A program made the position numbers and the translations under genes. 64,000 nt of DNA from JASEGV01 sp947085405. Its GTDB lineage: Bacteria > Bacteroidota > Ignavibacteria > UBA10030 > BY39. Within the stretch, counting starts at the first letter, position 1. Each line of letters starts with the position of its first letter. Under the pieces are notes generated by a model. That model was not told the origin of the DNA. It did no database searches and worked only from the letters and a program-made list of their open reading frames with translations. Below are positions 16,977 to 25,196 of this stretch, one piece after another. The stretch spans positions 136,048 to 200,047 of the forward strand of contig CAMTWO010000031.1 in NCBI GenBank assembly GCA_947085405.1. Reading direction: 5' to 3'.

Positions 16977-17594
16977 ATGTTGATGAACGAGAAAACCAAA
17001 AAGCTGGATGAGCTTAATGATACTGTCAAGAGTTTATGCAGAAAGTATCGGCCAAAATGGAAAACAGGAGATCCGCATCATATTCTATATGGCGGAAATA
17101 CTAATAGTGAAATAATGGTAATCCAAAACTGTCCTGAATGGGCAGAAGTATTTTGGGCAAAAAAGGAGGGTAAACATAAAGACTTTGTATGCACCGGACC
17201 TATGGGGCATGAATTTAAAAGCAATGCAAAACAGGTAGGTTTTCAGCCGGATGTCGATTTCTTCTACACCAATATTATTCCTTACTACCCTTTGGGTGGT
17301 GGACAATATCATAAAGATGTTCTTTTAAACGGCAGGGCAATATTGGAAGAGGTTATTTCCATCATGCAGCCCGCAGTAACTGTTGCATTGGGTTATCCGG
17401 TGTTTTATGCACTAACAAACGGTGAGGACTGGAATAAGTTCGACGACATGATAGAGGCTACACATCTGTGGGGATATCATGGTGGTTTAATAATGCCCCT
17501 TGACCTCCCGGGTGAAAAAACAGAGAGGACTCTTCTTATGATGAGAATGCTACGTCTGACCGTCCCTTATTTACTGGAGCGCAACTATGAATAA
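16977..17594 (+). CDS. Uracil-DNA glycosylase superfamily protein
   Basis: 205 aa. It resembles the family 4 UDG fold: the first active-site strand is IMVIQNCPEW, followed by FYTNIIPYYPLGGGQYHKD (the N-x-x-P loop) and VTVALGYPVFYAL, with a C-terminal WGYHGG segment. Conserved family 4 Cys residues for an Fe-S cluster are not obvious, so catalysis may differ. It probably removes uracil from DNA or acts as a repair accessory. It overlaps the next gene by 8 bp. Confidence 0.7.
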   Translation: MLMNEKTKKLDELNDTVKSLCRKYRPKWKTGDPHHILYGGNTNSEIMVIQNCPEWAEVFWAKKEGKHKDFVCTGPMGHEFKSNAKQVGFQPDVDFFYTNIIPYYPLGGGQYHKDVLLNGRAILEEVISIMQPAVTVALGYPVFYALTNGEDWNKFDDMIEATHLWGYHGGLIMPLDLPGEKTERTLLMMRMLRLTVPYLLERNYE

Positions 17595-18018
17595 TTCAAC
17601 AATTGAACATGTAGACAGAACGGTCTTACGCATCAGATATCAGAATGTCGACAAAACAATATCTATCTCCTCGTCCTCTTTGGACGGACTGATACAGGGC
17701 GCAATGCCTTTAGACAGGAAATTCCTTATATGTTTTGAGATCAACACTGAATATTATGGAGTCGTAAAGTATCCGTTTTGCAGTTATCGCGCAATAAAAT
17801 TAAAGAAGAATAAGAATGGAAAACCAAAACGCGTTCCCTTTTTAAAGACTGTGGAAAAGATAGTTTGCCATGGTGCGCCTCTGTTTGTTCAGGCACACAT
17901 GGTTGCGGATATGACTCCTTTAAAAATAGAGAAGTTATACGAAAGCATCGAAGATGTCATAGATTTCGCACCGGAAGACGTGTTAAAAACCTTTCTTGAA
18001 AGGAATTCTTATGATTAA
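17587..18018 (+). CDS. Hypothetical protein between UDG and dnaE
   Basis: 143 aa with a Lys-rich central segment (KLKKNKNGKPKR), possibly nucleic-acid binding. No family is recognised. It overlaps both neighbours by 8 bp, so it is translated together with the UDG-like and polymerase genes and probably acts in replication. Confidence 0.6.
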   Translation: MNNSTIEHVDRTVLRIRYQNVDKTISISSSSLDGLIQGAMPLDRKFLICFEINTEYYGVVKYPFCSYRAIKLKKNKNGKPKRVPFLKTVEKIVCHGAPLFVQAHMVADMTPLKIEKLYESIEDVIDFAPEDVLKTFLERNSYD

Positions 18019-19291
18019 TCAAACATATGTGCCATTGCATTTGCACACCCACTATTCGCTTTTAGATTCAATATCTAAAGTAAAAGATGTTGTGGCAAAA
18101 GCCAAAGCAATGGGACTGCCGTGCGTCGCCATTACAGATCATGGAACTATGTCCGGAACATTGGCATTTTATAATGAATGCGTTCAAAACGATATTAAGC
18201 CACTGCTTGGCAGTGAAATATATGTATCTAAAAGACACAGAACGCAAAAAGAAAACCGCACACTGGATGGATATTACCATCTGGTCTTAATTGCTATGAA
18301 TCAAGAGGGATGGTCTAACCTGTCCCGGATAATTACCGAAGGATATAAGTCAGAACACTTTTATTACAGACCCAGAATTGATCGTGAACTACTGATAAAA
18401 TATAACAAAGGACTAATAGCCTTATCCGCATGTATGGGCGGTAACGTGCCAAAGGCAATCATGAAAGACCTCGGACTTGACCCTCGTCAGCTGGAAGAAG
18501 AAAAAAGCGACGAAACATATATGGATGTGATACGATGGCATCAGAAGGTTTTTGGCGACAGATTCTATCTTGAGATTCAACGACACGGCATAAGTGCAGA
18601 AGAAGAAGTCAACAGACACATCCTTGCAGCCGCAAAAAAACTTGGGATAAAAGTCATAGCAACTACAGACTCGCACTATGTCAATGCGGAAGATAAGTTG
18701 GCACACAACGTTCTTTTAGCATTGGGCGGAAAGACCGAGTATGAAGGCGATGGATATTGGCTTTTTGCACCCGAAGAAATATACAAACGGTTTGCCGACA
18801 TTCCGGAATGCGTAACCAATACACTCGAAGTCGCCGATAGATGCAGTCTTAATTTTACCTTTGGCGATCTTATGTTACCGCGTGTCTGTGAACCTCAAGA
18901 CGAGGACGACTTGTTCCGTAAAGAAGTTATTAAAGGTTTAAGAAATAAATTCGGAGAAACAATACAGCCGGATATAATGACGCGGGCCGAAGAAGAAATG
19001 AAGACCATTATCCAAATGACCTATGTTCCCTACTTTTTGATTGTCTCCGATTATGTGAGAAGCAGAAAAAGGGCAGGACATTTAATAGGTCCGGGAAGAG
19101 GGTCCGCCGCAGGCAGTCTGGTATCCTATGTTCTGGATATTACCGATGTTAATCCTTTGGAATACGGACTTTCTTTTGCCCGGTTTTTAAACAAAGGAAG
19201 AGCATCAGTACCGGAGATAGATTTCCCGGAATTTTCGTTCAAGCAATGGAAAGAGCATTCCACAATTAATCTACCACAAATAAAAAGATGA
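18011..19291 (+). CDS. dnaE: DNA polymerase III alpha subunit, N-terminal piece (PHP + start of palm)
   Basis: 426 aa. It carries the PHP domain (HLHTHYSLLD at 8-17, ITDHGTMSG, TTDSHYV) and the first part of the C-family polymerase core through VPYFLIVSDY and GPGRGSAAGSL (about 360-371). It stops just after VPEIDF, where full-length DnaE has the catalytic PDxDxD loop. The remaining polymerase is encoded at 21361-23751, and four unrelated genes lie between. The start at 18011 has a GAAAGGA ribosome site; the in-frame ATG at 17996 is less favoured. No intein Cys or splice motif is visible. Activity presumably needs association of both pieces. Confidence 0.88.
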   Translation: MINQTYVPLHLHTHYSLLDSISKVKDVVAKAKAMGLPCVAITDHGTMSGTLAFYNECVQNDIKPLLGSEIYVSKRHRTQKENRTLDGYYHLVLIAMNQEGWSNLSRIITEGYKSEHFYYRPRIDRELLIKYNKGLIALSACMGGNVPKAIMKDLGLDPRQLEEEKSDETYMDVIRWHQKVFGDRFYLEIQRHGISAEEEVNRHILAAAKKLGIKVIATTDSHYVNAEDKLAHNVLLALGGKTEYEGDGYWLFAPEEIYKRFADIPECVTNTLEVADRCSLNFTFGDLMLPRVCEPQDEDDLFRKEVIKGLRNKFGETIQPDIMTRAEEEMKTIIQMTYVPYFLIVSDYVRSRKRAGHLIGPGRGSAAGSLVSYVLDITDVNPLEYGLSFARFLNKGRASVPEIDFPEFSFKQWKEHSTINLPQIKR

Positions 19292-19294
19292 GCA

Positions 19295-19864
19295 ATGGCA
19301 AAATTTGAAAATTCACTTAACCGCACACTTCATGAAGAAGGCGGCTATGTAAAACATTCTAAAGATCCTGGTGGCGCCACAAATATGGGCGTTTCATTAA
19401 GATTTTTAAAAGAACTCGGACCGGACAAGGGCGATTTAGACGGAGACGGTGTCAGGACTGAACATATCGGAGATTTAAATAACGATGGCGTAGCCGATGA
19501 AAAAGACATACGCATAATGTCCAAGTCGTTCGCAGCAAAGATATACAGGAAATACTTCTGGATACCGCTTGCTCTTGATAATCTTAACAATCAGGATTTA
19601 GCTGATCAGATATTCGATATCGGCGTAAATACCGGATCAGGTCGCACAAGAAAAATATTGTTCGACTCTATTAAATCTTTTATTGGCATCGAGTTTACAA
19701 CCTTGAATGGGGCATACAACTACCTTAACCGGTTAGAGTATCGTGATATGGTAGTTATAAATAACATTGTAGCAGCAAAGCGTAAGCAGTTTTATGAGTC
19801 CATAAATAATAAGGCATTCATTAAAGGGTGGCTGCTGCGTGCTATGAAATATTGGATCAAATAA
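19295..19864 (+). CDS. GH108-type lysozyme with embedded calcium-binding loops
   Basis: 189 aa. Peptidoglycan-cleaving endolysin of the glycoside hydrolase 108 family: catalytic Glu in HEEGGYVKHSKDPGGATN (13-30), then a C-terminal peptidoglycan-binding-like helical domain. Residues 48-71 insert two successive Ca-loop sequences, DLDGDGVRTEHI and DLNNDGVADEKD (EF-hand/dockerin pattern), which probably stabilise the fold. No signal peptide, so it would need a holin. It starts 3 bp after the polymerase N-piece. Confidence 0.88.
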   Translation: MAKFENSLNRTLHEEGGYVKHSKDPGGATNMGVSLRFLKELGPDKGDLDGDGVRTEHIGDLNNDGVADEKDIRIMSKSFAAKIYRKYFWIPLALDNLNNQDLADQIFDIGVNTGSGRTRKILFDSIKSFIGIEFTTLNGAYNYLNRLEYRDMVVINNIVAAKRKQFYESINNKAFIKGWLLRAMKYWIK

Positions 19865-19893
19865 TTAAATGTAACACCCATGATTCACTCCTG

Positions 19894-19919
19894 CGGGTGA
19901 CGTGTAAAAGCGTCACCTG
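19894..19919 (+). terminator. Hairpin terminator after the lysozyme
   Basis: GGTGACG/CGTCACC, extended by G-T and C-G pairs, around an 8-base loop, followed by TTTATTAA. It shares its TGTTTATTAA tail with the terminator at 13669-13700. It ends the lysozyme transcript before the twin zinc proteins. Confidence 0.7.
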
Positions 19920-19946
19920 TTTATTAAACTATAGGGAATAATTAAT

Positions 19947-20447
19947 ATGAAAATTAGAAACGGTTTTGTGAGCAACAGCTCGTCAAGCTCATTTGTTTGT
20001 GACATTTGTAACGGAGTCGAAGAAGGGTATGATGGGCTGGCAGAAATAGGTATGGTCGACTGTGAATATGGCCATGTGTTCCACACATCCTGTGCTGAAA
20101 ACTATACCCAGATTGAACAGTATAGGGATATTCCTAAAGATGACCTTATCAATATGATTATTGATAGGTATAAGGCTATTATTGCGGCAGGAAAAAAGAA
20201 AGCATCTGAAAATCTCCCCATTGCACCCGGTGAAATAACAGAAGAAATGATAGAGGAATTCTACGAAGACAAAGACCACGTTACACCTTTAACTTGCCCA
20301 TTGTGCACACTTAAGTTTATACAATGCACAGATGCTTATACATACCTATTAAAGAAGTACAATCTTAGTGCAAATAGTGTTGGCAAAGAAATTCAAGGGA
20401 AGTTCTCCAGTATATTGGAGTTAAATAAATATGAAGGGAATAATTAA
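19947..20447 (+). CDS. RING-H2-patterned zinc protein with NSSSSS leader, copy 1
   Basis: 166 aa. It begins MKIRNGFVSNSSSSSF, a recurring N-terminal leader known from many phage and bacterial hypothetical proteins. Metal ligands follow the RING-H2 order: C18, C21, C39, H43, H46, C49, C117, C120 (C-x2-C-x17-C-x3-H-x2-H-x2-C-x67-C-x2-C). The long x67 insert is helical and acidic. In eukaryotes this pattern forms cross-brace zinc folds of ubiquitin ligases; here only a zinc fold can be claimed. It shares the upstream sequence AGGGAATAATTAATATG with its twin. Confidence 0.72.
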   Translation: MKIRNGFVSNSSSSSFVCDICNGVEEGYDGLAEIGMVDCEYGHVFHTSCAENYTQIEQYRDIPKDDLINMIIDRYKAIIAAGKKKASENLPIAPGEITEEMIEEFYEDKDHVTPLTCPLCTLKFIQCTDAYTYLLKKYNLSANSVGKEIQGKFSSILELNKYEGNN

Positions 20448-20448
20448 T

Positions 20449-20940
20449 ATGAAAATCAGAAGCGGTTTTGTAAGTAACAGCTCATCAAGTTCATTCATCT
20501 GTGACATTTGTAAGGGAGCCGAAGAAGGGTATGCTGGACTGGCAGAAGTAGAAATGGTCCGGTGTGGCGCGGGACATGTATACCATCTCGGCTGTGGCGA
20601 AGATTATGTACAACCTATACGGTTCAGTGATATCGACCGGGACGATCTTATCAACATGGTCGTAGATGAAAACAAAAAAATCATTGCCTCCGGAAAAAAG
20701 GAAGCGGGAACAATTCTGCCTGTAGAGCCAAGTGAGATAACGGACGACATGATTCGACATCTTTATGAAAACGAGGACGATATTATATCGTCAAGCTGCG
20801 CTATATGTACGCTCAAATATATAGACGATGCAACACTATATCAACATTTACTGAACAAGTATGGACTTAATACGGATAGTATCGAATCAGAAATTCGAAA
20901 GCAATTTTCTAATCTAGCTGAGTTCGATGGCCAAAACTAA
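20449..20940 (+). CDS. RING-H2-patterned zinc protein with NSSSSS leader, copy 2
   Basis: 163 aa, a tandem paralogue of the previous gene. The leader MKIRSGFVSNSSSSSF and all eight ligands (C18, C21, C39, H43, H46, C49, C117, C120) are kept at identical positions, while much of the intervening sequence has changed. This shows selection for the metal site. The start at 20449 was chosen because it follows GAAGGGA and aligns with copy 1; an ATG 18 bp upstream lies in the previous gene. The partner is unknown. Confidence 0.72.
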   Translation: MKIRSGFVSNSSSSSFICDICKGAEEGYAGLAEVEMVRCGAGHVYHLGCGEDYVQPIRFSDIDRDDLINMVVDENKKIIASGKKEAGTILPVEPSEITDDMIRHLYENEDDIISSSCAICTLKYIDDATLYQHLLNKYGLNTDSIESEIRKQFSNLAEFDGQN

Positions 20941-20957
20941 AATTAACGAGCAAAAAA

Positions 20958-21401
20958 ATGAGTGAAAATATAACATTACAGAATATAAGCACAATTGATT
21001 GGGGTGCCCTTGTATTTAAAATTGCCCAATCAAATAATTTTGAAGATTGGTTCGCCGACTTTTCAGTTGCTGAACTTAATTCTTTTATAGAACAACTAAA
21101 AGATTCTAACTACGGTCAGTCGGGATATTACCATCATGAATGTAAAAATTGCGGCGGATTCTGGTTCTTTAAGACCAGGACAGAAGCTAAATTTTTCAAA
21201 CACTTTCACGATGCGACCGGATGTGCTGTTGACATTTATTTCAAAGAAAGCAGTCCTAATAAGAATGCCTTCCTTACTTCTAGGGCGATTGGTGAAAATA
21301 TAAACAAACCAATGTTGGATTTTCTTGGTAAGCTTTTAACAGATAAAACAGGAGTAACCGATGACATTGAGACAGATGTGCACAGAGAGCCCGCGATTTA
21401 G
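20958..21401 (+). CDS. Hypothetical protein with a Cys/His cluster
   Basis: 147 aa. A central HHECKNCGG...HFHDATGC segment has a CxxC plus downstream His and Cys suited to one zinc ion. The rest is unassigned. Its 3' end overlaps the polymerase C-piece by 41 bp, so the two are probably co-translated. It is one of the four genes separating the dnaE halves. Confidence 0.6.
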   Translation: MSENITLQNISTIDWGALVFKIAQSNNFEDWFADFSVAELNSFIEQLKDSNYGQSGYYHHECKNCGGFWFFKTRTEAKFFKHFHDATGCAVDIYFKESSPNKNAFLTSRAIGENINKPMLDFLGKLLTDKTGVTDDIETDVHREPAI

Positions 21402-23751
21402 TGATGTCAGCTATTTAGCCTTTAAAAAAGAAATAGGCGCTCTCGAAATCCATGAAATGGAATATTACTTCCTTGATATATTAAAACAAAAGATTAAGGT
21501 TTCGAATGCGTGCAACAGCACGGTAGCGTACCTTATCGGCATCACCGACGAATTGCCCAAGAACAGCCTGAGATATAAAGGCGGTACCATACCGGACATC
21601 GATCTGGATAACCAGAGAGATTACCGTGATGAGGGCAAAGAGTATCTGAAAGCTACATACGGAGCGGACATGGTTGCTTCCATAGGCACGTATCAACTTA
21701 TGTATGCGAAAGGGGCTATCCGCAACGTCGGAAGGTCTTTAGGTAAACCATTAGACCTGGTTAACAGGATGACGAATCTTGTCCCGGATACTGTTCAGGG
21801 CATCAACTGGCATGTTGATAAGGCGCTTGAAACAGTTGAAGAACTTGCTCAGATGGAAAAGACAGACCCTGAGGCCAGAGAGATATTAAAGTTTGCACGA
21901 AAACTTGATGGCGTTCTGTTTGCCAGAAGCAAACACGCTGCGGGTATTGTTATATCGCCGAGAAAGATTGCAGAGATTGCCCCGGTACGCACCGATGACG
22001 AGGGCAATGCGGTATTGGAGTTTGACGGTAACGAAACCGAATCTTTAGGTATGCTAAAGATAGACCTTTTAGGTTTAAAAACTTTAGACATTATACAGAA
22101 GACCATCGAGTTTATCAACCGGCGGCACAATCGGAACATTACGGTAAAAGATATCCCCTTTGACGATCCGGCAACATATAAGCTGATTGCATCAGGAAAT
22201 CTAATGGGAATATTTCAACTTGAAGGTCCCGGTATCAGCGGTGTATGCCGCTCGTTTAAACCGAAGAATGTTCTGGATGTGTCAATGATTTCGGCTGTAT
22301 ATCGTCCGGGTCCTATCAAGTTTATTCCTTCGCTTCTGGCGGTTAAAGCCGGACGCGATCCGGAACTGGAACCCCATAGTAAAAGGTTTCCTGTACTGAA
22401 GGACATACTGTCTGAGACTTATGGATATTTTGTATATCAGGAACAGATACAGAAGGTAGCTGAGGTCCTTGCCGGGTTTAATGATTCGGAGGCGGATAAT
22501 TTCCGACGTGTTATTGCAAAGAAGAAGGTTAAGGAAATGGCTGAACAAATGGTAAAGTTTGCAGCCGGCGCAAAAAAGAATGGTGTATTTGAAGAAGAAT
22601 CCGAGATACTGGTATCAGAGATAGAATCTTTTAGTTCTTATTGCTTCAATAAATCACACTCTGTTGCATATTCACTGTTAAGTGTTATTACTGCATGGCT
22701 GAAAGCGCACTATCCGGCGGAGTTTTATGCTGCTAATATTATATATGAACTGTCATCAATCGATAAGGTTATTGAGTTTATCGTTGAGGCGCAAAAATAT
22801 GGCATCATAATACAGCCTCCCGACGTCAATACTTCGCGTGATATCTTCACGGTCGTGGACGACACTACAATACGTTACGGACTCTCCGGCATAACGGAAG
22901 TGGGCGCATCGGCATCCGAGCCCATTATTAAAGAAAGGGAACGAAACGGACCGTATAAAAGCATAACTGACTTTTTATATCGTCTTAATCCAAAAACCAA
23001 CGTCGTGAGAAACATGATTAAAGCGGGATGCTTTGATTTGATGGCATCACGTGCACAGTTGTTCTATGCAATAAGACATGAGGGCGAGACTCCTGTCTGT
23101 TATATAGACGACCTGATGGATATGGTTAAACATTTCAAAGAAAAAGAATGGGCGCCGCTGAGTTTTGACAGTGAATGGATACAGCTGCCGTCAGTAGGAG
23201 AGTATTCTACGAATATATTAATGGCGATGGAAAAAGAAGTAACGCACCTATGGCTGACATCCCATCCTATTCTGATTTATCAGAGTGAAATAGCTGAATA
23301 TAAAAGCAGATACTCTGATGCCAGCGTAGGCATAATGGCCGAACATAAACTTTTTAAGAATAAAAATGGTTTGTGGTTCAGGCTGGAAGGTGTCGACAGG
23401 AAGTTTTTCATATTCCAAAAGCAGTTTAATGAACTTCAAAAAAAGGGAGGCATTAAAATATATGCCGACAAACTGATAATCGTTCACACGCGTCCTTTTG
23501 ACGCAGAACAGGGAGCATATGCCGCAAATGGGATATACTTCTTTGAAGATAAGATTAAAGGGGTGTCGGAAAAGGTTCGATGGAACATTCCGTTAAACAA
23601 CGATGGACTCAGGATATTACAGCAGAACAAACATGTTTGTTCTATGATTTCCAAAACTAATCCTTTGGACTATATGTTGTTTTTAAAATTCCAAGGCATG
23701 CGTTTTTCAGCGACTGCCTGTCCGGGATACCTATCTAAAATACCAACTTAA
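21361..23751 (+). CDS. dnaE: DNA polymerase III alpha subunit, C-terminal piece (palm to C-terminus)
   Basis: 796 aa. After about 75 unassigned residues it resumes the C-family polymerase at GGTIPDIDLD (about 75-84), which holds the first two catalytic Asp. It continues through AIRNVGRSLG, HAAGIVISP, KIDLLGLKTL, VYRPGP, YQEQIQ and CFNKSHSVAYSLLS to the helix-hairpin-helix and C-terminal regions. It lacks the PHP domain and GPGRGS loop, which lie in the gene at 18011-19291. Both pieces carry a version of the PxIDx motif, so the break falls exactly at the active site. The start has AGGAG 6 bp upstream. Confidence 0.88.
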   Translation: MTLRQMCTESPRFSDVSYLAFKKEIGALEIHEMEYYFLDILKQKIKVSNACNSTVAYLIGITDELPKNSLRYKGGTIPDIDLDNQRDYRDEGKEYLKATYGADMVASIGTYQLMYAKGAIRNVGRSLGKPLDLVNRMTNLVPDTVQGINWHVDKALETVEELAQMEKTDPEAREILKFARKLDGVLFARSKHAAGIVISPRKIAEIAPVRTDDEGNAVLEFDGNETESLGMLKIDLLGLKTLDIIQKTIEFINRRHNRNITVKDIPFDDPATYKLIASGNLMGIFQLEGPGISGVCRSFKPKNVLDVSMISAVYRPGPIKFIPSLLAVKAGRDPELEPHSKRFPVLKDILSETYGYFVYQEQIQKVAEVLAGFNDSEADNFRRVIAKKKVKEMAEQMVKFAAGAKKNGVFEEESEILVSEIESFSSYCFNKSHSVAYSLLSVITAWLKAHYPAEFYAANIIYELSSIDKVIEFIVEAQKYGIIIQPPDVNTSRDIFTVVDDTTIRYGLSGITEVGASASEPIIKERERNGPYKSITDFLYRLNPKTNVVRNMIKAGCFDLMASRAQLFYAIRHEGETPVCYIDDLMDMVKHFKEKEWAPLSFDSEWIQLPSVGEYSTNILMAMEKEVTHLWLTSHPILIYQSEIAEYKSRYSDASVGIMAEHKLFKNKNGLWFRLEGVDRKFFIFQKQFNELQKKGGIKIYADKLIIVHTRPFDAEQGAYAANGIYFFEDKIKGVSEKVRWNIPLNNDGLRILQQNKHVCSMISKTNPLDYMLFLKFQGMRFSATACPGYLSKIPT

Positions 23752-23762
23752 AATGAGAGAAA

Positions 23763-23879
23763 ATGAGCGAGCAAATAAACAAATCAATAATGCCGGACTA
23801 TTTGGGCTATGGTGACTTAGACCATTACGGCAAAAGACACGAACAACAATATATATCAAAACAACAAATCAAAAGATAA
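23763..23879 (+). CDS. Short frame upstream of the metallophosphoesterase, probably its frameshifted 5' end
   Basis: 38 aa, ATG at 23763 just after the polymerase stop. It ends at an A-rich run (CAAATCAAAAGATAA). The metallophosphoesterase frame is open from 23816, upstream of its first ATG. A -1 shift near 23871 would join the two into one helical N-terminus (QQIK then KIKSNISDAIEQYL). It is either a broken gene, an assembly error or a real short peptide. Confidence 0.4.
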   Translation: MSEQINKSIMPDYLGYGDLDHYGKRHEQQYISKQQIKR

Positions 23880-23947
23880 AATCTAATATTTCAGATGCAA
23901 TCGAACAGTACTTACAGGAGAACATCCTTGATAAAACGTGTTCATTT

Positions 23948-24835
23948 ATGTGTCCTGTAAGTGCAAGTAACAATAAAATGGCTATGATAGTCGCAATATT
24001 CGACAGTCATTTTGGCTGTGTGGTCAATAGGCGGATACCTGAAGATCCTAATACGTGGGAGATTTCTTATGATTTTAATATAGGAAAACAACGTATGGAT
24101 ATGTTGTTTAACAGTGCATTCGCTGAGATAACAAGACGCGGAAAAAAAGAATTCGATGAGATTGTTATTGTGATAGGAGGTGACAACTGCGATGGAGATG
24201 GTTCTATTTTTAAATCTCAGATCCACCATTTAGAAGCCGACCCTATGAGGCAAATTAAACTTTTCACATCCGCCCTTATGGACAATGCTGAGCGATGCTC
24301 ACATTTCGTCGGACAAAAGGGATCGGTTAACATGTATGGTGTTGTAGGAAACCACGGCGAAATGCGGGGAATGCCTACTATGCGTCCTTTGACCGACAAC
24401 TGGGACCGGAATGCATATATATGGATTGACAGCATATTGCTGCGAGATCAGGAGAAGTATAATAAATTAACAAATGTAAAATTCCTGCATAATCGGGCAT
24501 ATGACCATCCTCATCTTGCGTTCCGTGTAAAGGGACATTCCTTTTTGGGCGTTCATGCTTTACCGAGGAATCTAATATCCCCATCATCAAAATTGAAATT
24601 GATGAATTTAGAAAAGTTATATCCGGGATTAAAAATTATACTCACAGGACACTATCATGAAGGGCTAATAACCTCAGCAGGCGATGTTAGGATAATCAGA
24701 GTAGGAACGCCTGTTGGTCCTAATGATTATAGCGATGAACTGCTTATCTATTCGTCAGGACCTGAACAAGCTCTCGTCGTGGTTGCGCAGGAGAACCCAC
24801 TGGTATCTTATATACCTGTACAGTTTGGAGTGTAA
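23948..24835 (+). CDS. Calcineurin-like DNA metallophosphoesterase
   Basis: 295 aa from the first ATG. It is probably a metal-dependent nuclease of the SbcD/Mre11-like superfamily. Motifs in order: FDSHFG (DxH), IGGDNCDGDG (GDxxD), VVGNHGE (GNH[D/E]), GHSFLGVHAL and LTGHYHEG (GHxH). The frame remains open 130 bp upstream with plausible coding (SDAIEQYLQENILDK), which implies that the true start lies upstream behind a frameshift. Its role is likely DNA end processing for the adjacent replication genes. Confidence 0.78.
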   Translation: MCPVSASNNKMAMIVAIFDSHFGCVVNRRIPEDPNTWEISYDFNIGKQRMDMLFNSAFAEITRRGKKEFDEIVIVIGGDNCDGDGSIFKSQIHHLEADPMRQIKLFTSALMDNAERCSHFVGQKGSVNMYGVVGNHGEMRGMPTMRPLTDNWDRNAYIWIDSILLRDQEKYNKLTNVKFLHNRAYDHPHLAFRVKGHSFLGVHALPRNLISPSSKLKLMNLEKLYPGLKIILTGHYHEGLITSAGDVRIIRVGTPVGPNDYSDELLIYSSGPEQALVVVAQENPLVSYIPVQFGV

Positions 24836-24836
24836 T

Positions 24837-25196
24837 ATGGATAAAGATAAAAAGTATCCTCCCCTGAGGGTGATTACAATGGACGATATAAAGAAAAATT
24901 CAGACGCTCAAAAAGAATCAAAGAATGGCCCTCGCAATGCGGACGAAAAAGATGATGCGTATCAGGAGGCGATTGTAAAAACATTGGTAATCAATGTGAG
25001 CAAGCTGAGTGAGAGCTTTAATACAATGTCTATGCTTGCGCAGATGATGCACAACTTGATGGCAACAGTGATGTTTATGGTGCCTAACTACCTTAACATC
25101 ACTCATGAGCAATTTGAAGAGGCATATCGTCGTGCCGTAGGCGGGGAGTGTCCCCCGGAACTAATAAAAACAATGTATGGAGTAGAAAAAAAATGA
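24837..25196 (+). CDS. Hypothetical protein, helical
   Basis: 119 aa: an acidic charged N-terminus (KNSDAQKESKNGPRNADEKDD), then helical segments with many Met and a proline-rich end. The start at 24837 is right after the previous stop. Its stop overlaps the primase start (ATGA). No family is recognised. Its position suggests a primase-helicase partner or loader, but the sequence alone does not show this. Confidence 0.55.
   Translation: MDKDKKYPPLRVITMDDIKKNSDAQKESKNGPRNADEKDDAYQEAIVKTLVINVSKLSESFNTMSMLAQMMHNLMATVMFMVPNYLNITHEQFEEAYRRAVGGECPPELIKTMYGVEKK

Noticed and set aside
19240..21600. Split intein joining the two polymerase halves
   Set aside because: No Cys/Ser at an N-intein start after the N-piece, no HN-C/S end before the C-piece, and no intein blocks A, B, F or G are visible.
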